A DNA stretch of 64,000 bases. It comes from JBAXAM01 sp964213355 (lineage in GTDB: Bacteria > Pseudomonadota > Gammaproteobacteria > UBA9339). Made by a program: the position numbers and the translations under genes. The first letter of the stretch is position 1. Every line of letters starts with the position of its first letter. Under the pieces are notes generated by a model. The model made no database searches and was not told the origin of the DNA. It saw nothing but the letters and a program-made list of their open reading frames with translations. The stretch is from positions 283,731-347,730 of the forward strand of contig CAXOVY010000030.1 of the NCBI GenBank assembly GCA_964213355.1, given 5' to 3'. Positions 50,334 through 59,287 of the stretch are shown here, in pieces.

Positions 50334-53300
50334 ATGCAAACACGAATTATTCGTACAGATTCTACTGGAGAAATTATAGGAATTACTGAAAGGGCTGTTT
50401 GTACAGAGTATGAGATTCGCAAGCAGATCTTAGACGAATTAAAAAACCCAACAACAAAAAAAGAATTGCAATGTCCTCTTTATGCAGAGACATATATGAA
50501 ATTGCGCAAGCAATTGCTAGAAGAAAAAAAAGAATTGGTTAGGCTGCAAAAAGAAAAGAAAGAGCTATCAAACACAAAAGACAGTTTTATTAAATTGACA
50601 AAAGCACAAGAAGTTTTATTTGACTTGCGGAAAGCACAAGAAAAAGGAAAGAAAAAGAAGCTCTCTCTCAATGAGCAGCTAGATAAGTCGATAGAGGATA
50701 AAGACAAGTTGAAGGATGCTAAAGATGAGGTGGATCGTTTAAGTAAATTAGTTGAAAACCAAGAACGACCAGAAGAAAAAACCATTGATAAACTTGACAA
50801 GTCCATTAAAGAACAAACAAAAAAAGTCGACAACGCTAAAGAAGCATGTACAGAGTATGAGGAAAAATATCATCAAAAAGCCAGAGAGTATCTGAAGAAA
50901 AAAAAAGAAAAACCTAAAGATGGACAAGAAAATATTTATTCCAAACGAGACGATATTTATAATAATGTCACAAATGAAGCCAAGTATCGAACGGAAACGA
51001 GAAAAGCTATATTGAAACAACAAAGAGAAGTATTTAAACAACAAAGAGAACTAAGAGCCAAACAACTAAAAGCCGAAAAAAAAGAAGCGAAACGATTAAA
51101 AAAACAACCGCCACCAAAAACACCGAAAGAAAAAGAAGCAAGAAAAATAATAAAAAAAGCAGCAAAAGAAAAAGAACATCTTGAGGAAGAAACACAAGAT
51201 TTTTTAGCCAATCTACCTAAAGTATTAAACACTGCTCTTGAAACTGCAATAGATGCGCAAAAGAAGGGGGCTTTTATAGGAGTGCTTGCTAACTTAGGTG
51301 GTATATTGTCAGCAGCAAATATTGGCTTAGATTTTAAAAACATACTGGAAGGTGAGCTACATATTCCATCAATAGGTGATTTAGCAAAGGCTGATCCAAA
51401 CCTTATTGTGCAGAGTAATGCCGTAGGAAAACTACTGACATCAGAACTTACCTGGGATGCAATACGGCTTGTTCTACCTAAACTCTTAGATGTTATTGAA
51501 CGCTATCAAACGGAGATAGATGATGGAATTTGGAGCGTTATTAATGAGAAGCCATCTATTGATATTAATGATAAATCTAAAATGCTTCTGGCTAAACTGA
51601 TATTAGGTAATAAGCAAGCTCTAGACGTAATTATCGAAATTGTTAGTGGCGCAGGAACAGATGTAATACTTGATTTTTTGCGTAACAGTGCAACTCTTGC
51701 TCCGTATATTGAGAGTTCAGGAGTAAGTAGTGATAATATTGATAAAGTGGTAAGAAGCCTTATTTCAATTTTACCTTTTTTGCTTAATTCTAATCAGAAA
51801 CTTTTGGCCTTAATAAGTACCGAAACAAGTCTTGAAGAAAAAATCAAGAATGGTCTTCTTATTGCCAAAAATGAAGAGCTAATAGGTGGATTATCTCAAC
51901 TAGTGTCAACGTTTGTAGGACCGGTTATTGCTGAAGTACTTGCAAAATATAATAAAGAATTAAACCCTTTTAAATTGAATCCAGTCGACGTACAGCCGTT
52001 GGTACAGGGTGTCTTAACATTTGTTTCTGGTGTTATAAAAAAGCTACCACAAATAGCCACGCTCTTAGAAAAACACATAGGGTTGCTTAGTTCTATTATT
52101 GGACATGGTAGTCTTACAGAGCTAAAAAAACTAACTGCTGAAGATCAAGCAAAACTTATTGATGACGTATTTTCTATTATAAAAGCAATGGATCCTGTTA
52201 CCCTGTTACAAAATAAAGAAGCTCTACAAACTGTAGTAGGTGGTTTGATACATTCTCCATTTTTTAAGGCTAATGTTTTGGACAAAATTACTAAAGCATT
52301 AGGATTAGGAACTCCGGATAAAGTGGAAGCACAAACAAAAGTACAGAGTTTGATAACAGACTTGATTACAGACACTCTTCCTGTTGTTCTCGAGGCTGCC
52401 AGCCTTTTATTGAAACAAGAAACACTTGGAAAAATACAAAAAATTGTCACACAAGCATTGCCGCTTCTCTCAGCAACTGCAACAGATAAAGAGAAAGAAA
52501 AAGCGATGTCTGAGATCATGAGCAGTGCTCTTAGTTTGCTTGCTGAAAAAGAGGGTGTGGTTGCAATTGTAGAACAAATACTGCCAATAGTGTCAAAGCA
52601 TGCAGAATCTATCGTTGCTACGGTACTCGAAACAAACCCAGAAATATTAGCGCATTTTGGCCAGGGCAAAGATGAAAAAGATAAACAGGCAATAAATTTA
52701 CTAGTAAAAAGTGGCGTGAAATTTATCTCTGAGGCTTTGAAAAAGGCTCCGCAAGTGATAGCAATTTTGCGAGAGCATAGTGAAATATACTCAGCATTAA
52801 TGAATTCTGCTGTTGTGTCTGGTATGCATGGTTTTTCACTTGCTGGTTTACTTGGGGTAATAAAAAATGAGCATTTAGTAGTTATTGCTGATGACGTACT
52901 CTCCATTATAAGAGCAATAGATCCAGCTACTTTATTGCAAGAGGAAAATAAAGAAGCTTTAAAAACCGTAGCTAGTGGTTTTATACAATCTCCATTTTTC
53001 AAAGAGAAAGTTCTGGATACAATTCCTAAAGAATTAAAAGAATTAGGAGCGTCAGATGAAGCAGTAAAAAAGTTAGCCACAGAAGCTGTTTCGATTGTTC
53101 TGGATGCTGCTGGCTTTTTATTGGAAGAAAAAACACTTAAAACAGTGCAAGAAATAATTGAGCAAGTACCCTTGCTTCTATCAAAAGATGAAGGAAAAAA
53201 AGCAGATAAAGAGAAAGTAGAAACGATGTTCAAGATCGTAGACAGTGTTTTTGGGTTACTTGCCGATCCAAAGATAGGAAAGGTGTACACAGATGGGATA

Positions 53301-54404
53301 ATAAAGCTTATTAACGATAAAGATAATTGTAAAGTTTTGAAAACAATTATTCAATCACAAATAGATAAAAGCCCGCTGAAAGGTAAAGTTGATCTTACTG
53401 CCAAAAACATTCTGGATGTTATATCAAACCCAGAAGCGTTGAAAGTAGTACAAGAAGCATATGAATTATATCGTAAAGGCTATACATGGAGAGCTATATA
53501 TACGGCAGTCACAGGTGTTATGGGGAGTCGGGTTCCAGAATTAAGAAAGGTTGCTTTGCATATAATGTATGATCTGTTAACTGGACTTGTATTTCAAGAA
53601 AAAATCATGCCTAATTTTTTAAGAAGATGGTCTGTCGGCAGTAGTATAAACGACGCAATAAAGAATGTACAAACAACAAACAAAAAAGATGGCGTCAAAG
53701 ACTTAGCAGACATTCTTCTTAAGAGTAAAACAAGTGCTACTGGAACCGTAGCCAAATATTCTATAGAGAATAAATTTTTAAGTGGATTAAATTTTGAAGA
53801 TACAAAATTTTCCAATCTAAAAATCGATGGCTTTAATTTTAATGGTGCTACATTTGGCGAAACATCTTTTGCTAATAGCATTATTACTGAGACTAATTTT
53901 AAAGATGTCAACTTTAAATCAAAAACTTTAGATTTTACTAATGCTATAATCGACTTAAACTCACTAAAAACCCTTGCCAAGTTTTTCAAGCCACCACGAG
54001 AGATAAAATATGAAGACATGAAATTACTTTCTCCGAAGATAATGCCGAAGGATAGAGAAGAACTAAAGAGTGCTGGTTTGGATGAAAAAATGCTAAATGA
54101 AGTAGTAAAAAATACTAGAGTTTCTGTGCTTATGGAGTTGATCAAAAAAGAATTAGGAGGAGAATTATCGTCAGAACAAAAGAAAAATATTGAATTAATA
54201 GTAAAAGTAGCTGGAGAGGATAAGTTTGACAAAATTGCTGCTCCTGATATGCTCAAAAGTTTCATGAGCCAGCTACCAAAAGGTATTGACGCATTAAGTT
54301 CTCCAAAATTTAATGAAGGTCAAATATCAGAAGCTCTGACTAAACACTTTGAGATTATAGAAAGAGTTAATCAGCCTGTTAAAGCGATCCGTCTCGAAAT
54401 GTAG
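50334..54404 (+). CDS. Giant helical-repeat protein with pentapeptide-like C-terminal region
   Basis: It has 1356 residues; GGAG lies eight bases before the ATG. Residues 40-300 are a very basic, Lys/Glu-rich coiled coil (KKLSLNEQLDKSIED; RLKKQPPPKTPKEKEARK). Residues 300-1140 are hydrophobic alpha-helical, with two related blocks of about 235 residues starting near 551 and 786 (compare ALQTVVGGLIHSPFFKANVL with ALKTVASGFIQSPFFKEKVL). Near 1145-1195 a set of pentapeptide-like repeats occurs: FEDTKFSNLKIDGFNFNGAT and TNFKDVNF. The rest is helical. No signal peptide, clear membrane segment or enzyme motif was recognised. Size and repeat make-up suit a scaffold or secreted effector, but this is inference. 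It shares style, not obvious sequence, with the two giant helicases. Confidence 0.75.
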   Translation: MQTRIIRTDSTGEIIGITERAVCTEYEIRKQILDELKNPTTKKELQCPLYAETYMKLRKQLLEEKKELVRLQKEKKELSNTKDSFIKLTKAQEVLFDLRKAQEKGKKKKLSLNEQLDKSIEDKDKLKDAKDEVDRLSKLVENQERPEEKTIDKLDKSIKEQTKKVDNAKEACTEYEEKYHQKAREYLKKKKEKPKDGQENIYSKRDDIYNNVTNEAKYRTETRKAILKQQREVFKQQRELRAKQLKAEKKEAKRLKKQPPPKTPKEKEARKIIKKAAKEKEHLEEETQDFLANLPKVLNTALETAIDAQKKGAFIGVLANLGGILSAANIGLDFKNILEGELHIPSIGDLAKADPNLIVQSNAVGKLLTSELTWDAIRLVLPKLLDVIERYQTEIDDGIWSVINEKPSIDINDKSKMLLAKLILGNKQALDVIIEIVSGAGTDVILDFLRNSATLAPYIESSGVSSDNIDKVVRSLISILPFLLNSNQKLLALISTETSLEEKIKNGLLIAKNEELIGGLSQLVSTFVGPVIAEVLAKYNKELNPFKLNPVDVQPLVQGVLTFVSGVIKKLPQIATLLEKHIGLLSSIIGHGSLTELKKLTAEDQAKLIDDVFSIIKAMDPVTLLQNKEALQTVVGGLIHSPFFKANVLDKITKALGLGTPDKVEAQTKVQSLITDLITDTLPVVLEAASLLLKQETLGKIQKIVTQALPLLSATATDKEKEKAMSEIMSSALSLLAEKEGVVAIVEQILPIVSKHAESIVATVLETNPEILAHFGQGKDEKDKQAINLLVKSGVKFISEALKKAPQVIAILREHSEIYSALMNSAVVSGMHGFSLAGLLGVIKNEHLVVIADDVLSIIRAIDPATLLQEENKEALKTVASGFIQSPFFKEKVLDTIPKELKELGASDEAVKKLATEAVSIVLDAAGFLLEEKTLKTVQEIIEQVPLLLSKDEGKKADKEKVETMFKIVDSVFGLLADPKIGKVYTDGIIKLINDKDNCKVLKTIIQSQIDKSPLKGKVDLTAKNILDVISNPEALKVVQEAYELYRKGYTWRAIYTAVTGVMGSRVPELRKVALHIMYDLLTGLVFQEKIMPNFLRRWSVGSSINDAIKNVQTTNKKDGVKDLADILLKSKTSATGTVAKYSIENKFLSGLNFEDTKFSNLKIDGFNFNGATFGETSFANSIITETNFKDVNFKSKTLDFTNAIIDLNSLKTLAKFFKPPREIKYEDMKLLSPKIMPKDREELKSAGLDEKMLNEVVKNTRVSVLMELIKKELGGELSSEQKKNIELIVKVAGEDKFDKIAAPDMLKSFMSQLPKGIDALSSPKFNEGQISEALTKHFEIIERVNQPVKAIRLEM

Positions 54405-54462
54405 CTCTATAGAGGCAATAGAGCATTACATAGTACAAGATTCATTTAAAAATAGAAATCAT

Positions 54463-55281
54463 TTATGGGGGCAAGGATATCGTTTTAGTAACAGCAATAT
54501 TGTTGATAAAAACCTCATCATGCGAAATCACGATCATTGCTCCTTCATAACAGTTCAGTGCGCTTTCAATTGCAGCAATACTAGTTAAATCCAGGTGGTT
54601 AGTTGGTTCATCAAGAATCAACAATTGCGGCGGTTGTTTAGCCATTAGAACACATGCAAGCATCACGCGTGTTTTTTCACCATTGCTTAAATTCATTACT
54701 ATTTTTAAGGCATCACGATCACGAAATAAAAATCTAGCCAAGCAAAATCGTGCCTCAGTTTCTTTAATTTGCGGATTAAATATTTCAAAATTATCGAAAA
54801 TAGAAAGCTTTGGATCTAATAAACTCATATGCTGATCCAGATACCTAATATTTTCAATTTCGCGTGTTATCTTGCCGGTTGCTTGGATAAGCGTACCTGT
54901 AATTAATTTAACTAACGTAGTTTTACCGCTGCCATTAGAGCCAACAATCGCGATGCGCTCCGGGCCAGTAACGGTCAAATCGAAGTTATCAATGATTTGT
55001 TTGTTGCTGTTTGAATAACTAAAACCAACTTGTTCTAGACATATAACAATTTTCCCATTTGGAACTTTAGTTTCCGGAAGTGAAAATTTAAACTCTTCGC
55101 TTATTTCAATATTGGCTTTTGCTTCGTTAAGAGATTTTTGTGCTTTGGCCAACATTTGTTCTTCTGATGATCAAAGTTTTTCTATAATTTGTGATTTTTT
55201 CATAAAGTAACTGCCTGGTAGTAATGTCGAGATTGTTGGTGGGCTCATCCAGAATTAAAAAATCAGCATTGGTAGCAAAAA
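54463..55281 (-). pseudogene. ABC-F ATPase, C-terminal fragment (interrupted by IS copy 2, internal deletion)
   Basis: This is the downstream part of a two-cassette, soluble ABC-F ATPase. From the IS edge it reads ATNADFLILDEPTNNLD (Walker B of cassette 1) to KITNYRKTLII, then the frame breaks and resumes at EEQMLAKAQKSLNEAK, so the H-loop and the inter-cassette linker have been lost. The second cassette is complete: Walker A GSNGSGKTT, signature LSNGEKTRV, Walker B LLILDEPTNHLD, H-loop VISHD. The internal deletion is separate from the IS insertion, so the gene has two lesions. The C-terminal cassette has an open frame of 230 codons that may simply persist. Confidence 0.82.
55275..55281. repeat. 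Target site duplication of IS copy 2, left
   Basis: GCAAAAA directly before the IS end is repeated directly after it at 57728-57734. Removing the IS and one copy restores the ABC-F frame as LAKIFATNADFLILDEP, which confirms the duplication. Seven base pairs is within the range for IS21-type elements. Confidence 0.9.
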
Positions 55282-55365
55282 TGTCAATTTGCATCGAAAT
55301 TTGACCCCCTAGTTGCATCGAAAATTGACCCCTCTGCCACGAGCTAAAAACTTCACTTTTACTGA

Positions 55366-56100
55366 TCAATTTTTTGTTGTTTTTCCCTCCCTCAATCTCC
55401 AGCTTTTATCACCAGTTTCTAAGATCAAACAGTGGTGAGTAAATCTGTCAATTATCGCCTTAGTGGCTTTTATGTTACCAAAGATATCTGGCCATTCGTT
55501 GAATGCTAGATGAGTGGTTATTATTGTCGATACTTTTTCATAAAGATTAGAAAACAGTTCAAATAATAGAGGGCTGGCCTTTGGATCAATCGGCAAATAG
55601 CCTAGCTCATCAATTACAACAAGATCGAACCTTTGTAGCTTTGCCATAAATGCTGTTTCGTAGTTGTGAGACTGCGCTTTTATTAGATCTCTTGCTAGCT
55701 CAGCAAACTTATAAAACCGTATACGATAACTATTTTGTAATGCTAAGTAAGCAAGTCCAATCGCTAAATGGCTCTTTCCCGCACCACTGCCACCAATGAT
55801 TAAAATATTGTAGTGGTCTTTTATAAATTTCATGCTTTTAGCATTGTCTAACGTTTCTATTTTAATTGGTAAACCTGTTGGGTCGAAGTTATCTATAGAC
55901 TTCATTTGTGGTAATTTAGCTAATCCTAATTTGTACATAAAAGATCTTGTTTGTCGATAAGATGCTTCGCTTTTAAGCATAGATAGAAGCATTTGTGGCC
56001 ACTCTTCTTGTGATTTTAAATCAATCATGTCATCAAAATATTGCAGCATCCCTTTTAATCCAAGAGCCCCAAATTGTTCTTTGATATTTTCATGCGACAT
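55366..56100 (-). CDS. istB: IstB-like transposition helper ATPase (IS copy 2)
   Basis: Same protein as in IS copy 1 (244 residues; Walker A GGSGAGKSHLA, Walker B LVVIDELGYLP). The start at MSHEN is preceded by AGGAGG and overlaps the istA stop by 11 bp, so it is translationally coupled to a complete IstA. Confidence 0.95.
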   Translation of the reverse strand: MSHENIKEQFGALGLKGMLQYFDDMIDLKSQEEWPQMLLSMLKSEASYRQTRSFMYKLGLAKLPQMKSIDNFDPTGLPIKIETLDNAKSMKFIKDHYNILIIGGSGAGKSHLAIGLAYLALQNSYRIRFYKFAELARDLIKAQSHNYETAFMAKLQRFDLVVIDELGYLPIDPKASPLLFELFSNLYEKVSTIITTHLAFNEWPDIFGNIKATKAIIDRFTHHCLILETGDKSWRLREGKTTKN

Positions 56101-57610
56101 AGATTGCCTCCTGAGATACAAGCTGATTGCTTAAAAAAGCATCGTTATAACAACATATATCTTCGCTTGGCGCTTCTATTAAATGCAGCTGTCGTTCTTC
56201 TATTTTTTCTTTTGGAGTTGCTGGAGTCAGATATTGTATGACAAAATCTGCATTACTTACTCCTATTTTTAAAGCATTTGTACACGCTTCATCAACTTTA
56301 TTTAAGCCATGTTTTGATACTTGTAATAAAATTTTAATAAATTGTTTGTCACCATCTTCATGTGCTCTAAGATTATTTTGCATACTTATAAATGATGGTG
56401 GTAATTTTAAAAGCTTAAAAGGAGCGCCATTTCTTAATGCTCCAGGTTTGCGCTCAAGCGCTGGTATATAGTGCCACGGATCGTAAATTTTCTTTTTTTT
56501 CTCGAAACAACGCTCATGCTCACCTATTGTTTTTCCTTTGAATACTATAATAATTTTGTTGGTATAAGCTCTAACATCGGCAACTTCACCAACGTAATCG
56601 CAATCTACACTATACATATTGGTGTCGTAGTTTATTAAGCTGTATGATGAAACTACCGAAGGCTCAAGTTTATAAGCGTCAAATTGGTTGCGGTATTCTA
56701 GCAAACTTGGTTTCTCATCTTGATATACATCCCATACTTTTCGTCCGTTTAATTCTGGATGATTTGTTTTTTGAGCCCATTCTATGCATTCACCGAGAAG
56801 CTGTTCATTCAGTTCTTCTAAATAATTAATACAACGAAGTGGAGTAAAAAAATTTCTACGCCCAGTGTTAACTTGGCATTCTACCTGACCCTTTTCCCAA
56901 CCAGAAGCTGGTGTGCATGCAATCGGTTCAAATAAATAATGAGAAGCCATTTCAGAAAAGCGTGAATTAAATTTACGGTCTTTGCCAACAAATACTTTGT
57001 TAACAGCAGTCTTCATGTTGTCAAATATGCCTTTTTTTGTAGTTCCTCCAAAAAATTGAAAGGCTTTATTGTGGGCATCAAAAACCATTTCCATTTGCTC
57101 ATTTCTGTAGACAACAATTAAAAACATACGGCTGTAGCACAGTCGTATATGTGCAACCTTAACTCGCGTTAATATACCTTGTAACTCAATCTCTTCTGTA
57201 CTCCAGTCAAACTGAAATGCTTCTCCTGGAGCAAACTCCAGTGGTATAAAAACCTTTTTTCCATCAGAATGATTATTACGTCTCCAATCGGTAGTAAATC
57301 TATTTATGGTTGAATAGCTCCCCTTGAAACCATTGCTGCAAAGCGTTTGGTATAATTTTTTTGCTGTATATCTTAAACGCAACGGCTGCTTAATATTTTT
57401 TTCTAACATGCTTGTTAGCTGATCTTTGAATTCTCCCATTATTGGTAACGTTTGTTTATCCCTCACGTAAGTCTTTGATGTTTTGTCGTCTCGGATAACT
57501 TTCTTTACCGTATTTTTTGATAAATTCAATTCACGAGCTATCGTTTTTATCCCCTTGTTTTGTACATAATACAGCCGCCTTATTTTCGCAATTGTTTCCA
57601 CTATTATCAT
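56090..57610 (-). CDS. istA: IstA transposase (IS copy 2, complete)
   Basis: The 506-residue DDE transposase of the IS21 family. The helix-turn-helix (IKTIARELNLSKNTVKKVIR) is at residues about 18-40. The acidic residues of the catalytic core lie in FQFDWS, KGIFDNMKTAV and EKGQVECQ. The C-terminal region (EDICCYNDAFLSNQLVSQEA) that copy 1 lacks is intact here. It probably supplies transposase for all copies. Confidence 0.95.
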   Translation of the reverse strand: MIIVETIAKIRRLYYVQNKGIKTIARELNLSKNTVKKVIRDDKTSKTYVRDKQTLPIMGEFKDQLTSMLEKNIKQPLRLRYTAKKLYQTLCSNGFKGSYSTINRFTTDWRRNNHSDGKKVFIPLEFAPGEAFQFDWSTEEIELQGILTRVKVAHIRLCYSRMFLIVVYRNEQMEMVFDAHNKAFQFFGGTTKKGIFDNMKTAVNKVFVGKDRKFNSRFSEMASHYLFEPIACTPASGWEKGQVECQVNTGRRNFFTPLRCINYLEELNEQLLGECIEWAQKTNHPELNGRKVWDVYQDEKPSLLEYRNQFDAYKLEPSVVSSYSLINYDTNMYSVDCDYVGEVADVRAYTNKIIIVFKGKTIGEHERCFEKKKKIYDPWHYIPALERKPGALRNGAPFKLLKLPPSFISMQNNLRAHEDGDKQFIKILLQVSKHGLNKVDEACTNALKIGVSNADFVIQYLTPATPKEKIEERQLHLIEAPSEDICCYNDAFLSNQLVSQEAIYVA

Positions 57611-57727
57611 CCTCTTTTATCCTCTTAAAATTAGTTAAAATTTTAAGAGTAAATTTAGTAATTAGAGGGGTCAATTTTCGGTGCAACTTTATGCTCTAGA
57701 GGGGTCAATTTTACATGGAAATTGACA

Positions 57728-58203
57728 GCAAAAATTTTAGCCAGCCATAACTTGGTAATTTCGCCGCCACTTAAAGTGTTAAGTTTATGCCGCAGATCTA
57801 GTTTCTTCAAATCAAATTCTTTTAATTGTTTTTGAATACGTTCTTGAATACTCCAGTCGTCATTTAAAACAGCAAAATCATTTTCGAGGGCATTACCTGC
57901 CGTTATTTTCTCCAGGGCATTTAGTTTTGCGGTCGCATTGAAAACATCTGCAATAGTGCTATGTGCAAATGCGTTAAGATTTTGTGGACAAATAGCCACC
58001 GTCCCACTTAGCTTAATAGATCCCGAGCTGGGCGATAGTTCGCTCGCGATTAATTTAACTAACGTGGTTTTACCGCTGCCATTTTTACCAATAATAGCAA
58101 TTTTGCCAACACCAAAGGCCAACGTTAAATCTTCAAAAACTGATTTATCGTCTGGGGTTTTATAGGAAAGATTTTGAATTATTATTTGGGAAGTATGCTG
58201 CAT
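57728..58203 (-). pseudogene. ABC-F ATPase, N-terminal fragment (interrupted by IS copy 2)
   Basis: Start of the split ABC-F gene, ATG at 58203 with GAGG eight bases upstream. Cassette 1 is complete up to the signature: Walker A GKNGSGKTTLVKL near residue 38, Q-loop region VAICPQNLNAF, signature LSGGEITKLWLAKIFA, then the IS. ABC-F proteins act on ribosomes (translation factors or antibiotic protection) and are not membrane transporters; the subfamily here is not clear. The IS supplies about 23 foreign codons before a stop. Confidence 0.82.
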
Positions 58204-58523
58204 ATTAAAGCCTCGAAAAAATTAAAAGTGTGCTCGTAAATATCGAGCATCCAAGAATTTTAAGCTTTAATTGCGCATTGGTAGGCTAAACCTCTCAAAA
58301 AATACACTACTCGGGTTATTGTAGCAGGTATAATTTATTTTGCATATTTTTGTGCTACACTGCAGGGCTGTCGCATTAAAAAATGCTGCTAATGGAACAT
58401 AAAATATTTATAACCAATAAGCCATCGGATTGGCGCGATCAAAATGCCCCGAAGGAGGCAAAATATCTATAGCTCAAGGTGACGAAACTACGAAGTAGTG
58501 AGGGGGGGGTAAACCCTGGGTAT
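58204..58523. other. 320-bp intergenic region between the ABC-F pseudogene and sufC
   Basis: No gene is seen. It holds a run of eight G (58502-58509) and a 13-base palindromic stretch ACTACGAAGTAGT (58487-58499) just past the sufC stop, which could form a small hairpin. The part near 58203 probably contains the old ABC-F promoter. Confidence 0.4.
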
Positions 58524-59267
58524 TTAGTTATCCTTGAGCCAGCCATATCCTTTTTGCTCTAGTTCATGTGCCAATTCTTTAGTTCCAGATTGTACAATCT
58601 GTCCATGATGTAAAATATGAATATAATCAGGAATAACATAATCTAACAAACGTTGATAATGTGTGACTAAAATAATTGATCTTTCCGGATCGCACAGGGC
58701 GTTGATTCCTTTAGCTACAAGTCGCAATGCATCAATATCAAGTCCTGAATCTGGTTCGTCTAAAATCGCTAGTTTCGGTTCAAGTACTAGCATTTGTAGT
58801 ATTTCATTGCGTTTTTTTTCGCCACCAGAAAACCCTGTATTCACCGATCTTTGTAAAAAACTCTCATCCATTTCAACAATTTTGCATTTAGATTTTATTA
58901 AATTCATAAAATCAAAAGCATCAAGCTCAGGTTGCTTATTGTGTTTGCGGAGGGTATTGAGCGCAGTTTTCAAAAAATACATATTATTTATGCCGGCGAT
59001 TTCAACTGGGTATTGAAAGGCCAAAAATAAGCCACGATTAGCTCGTTCTTCTGGAAGCAGTGCTAGCAAATTTCCCCCAAAGTATTCTACCGTACCAGAA
59101 ACATGTTCAAAGTTTTCTTTGCCAGCAAGAACATTGGCGAGTGTGCTTTTGCCAGAGCCGTTTGGTCCCATAATGACGTGAACTTCACCTGTTTTGATTT
59201 CGAGGTTGATACCGCGAAGAATTTCTTTGTCTGCTACTTTTATGCGTAAGTTTTTTATTTTAAGCAT
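58524..59267 (-). CDS. sufC: Fe-S cluster assembly ATPase SufC
   Basis: ABC-type ATPase of the SUF iron-sulfur scaffold. It has 247 residues. Walker A GPNGSGKSTLANVLAG, signature FSGGEKKRNEIL, Walker B LAILDEPDSGLD, and H-loop LVTHYQRLL with the YVIPDYIHILHHG ending are SufC-specific. AGGA precedes the ATG, 20 bp after sufB. No sufD, sufS, sufE/U or regulator is adjacent. Confidence 0.96.
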   Translation of the reverse strand: MLKIKNLRIKVADKEILRGINLEIKTGEVHVIMGPNGSGKSTLANVLAGKENFEHVSGTVEYFGGNLLALLPEERANRGLFLAFQYPVEIAGINNMYFLKTALNTLRKHNKQPELDAFDFMNLIKSKCKIVEMDESFLQRSVNTGFSGGEKKRNEILQMLVLEPKLAILDEPDSGLDIDALRLVAKGINALCDPERSIILVTHYQRLLDYVIPDYIHILHHGQIVQSGTKELAHELEQKGYGWLKDN

Positions 59268-59287
59268 GATTGATCCTGTTTTTTAAA

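Larger units (their letters stand above)
55282..57727 (-). mobile_element. IS21-family insertion sequence, copy 2 (intact)
   Basis: The element is 2446 bp with the same ends as copy 1 (TGTCAATTTGCAT on the left and the complement of TGTCAATTTCCAT on the right) and the same internal terminal repeats. It carries complete istA and istB and is flanked by a 7-bp GCAAAAA duplication. The near-identity to copy 1 and the intact genes and target repeat indicate recent activity. It splits an ABC-F ATPase gene. Confidence 0.95.

Noticed and set aside
58441..58523. A small RNA or leader near the eight-G run downstream of sufC.
   Set aside because: Only a 5-bp stem can be drawn and no promoter was seen; not enough to call an RNA gene.
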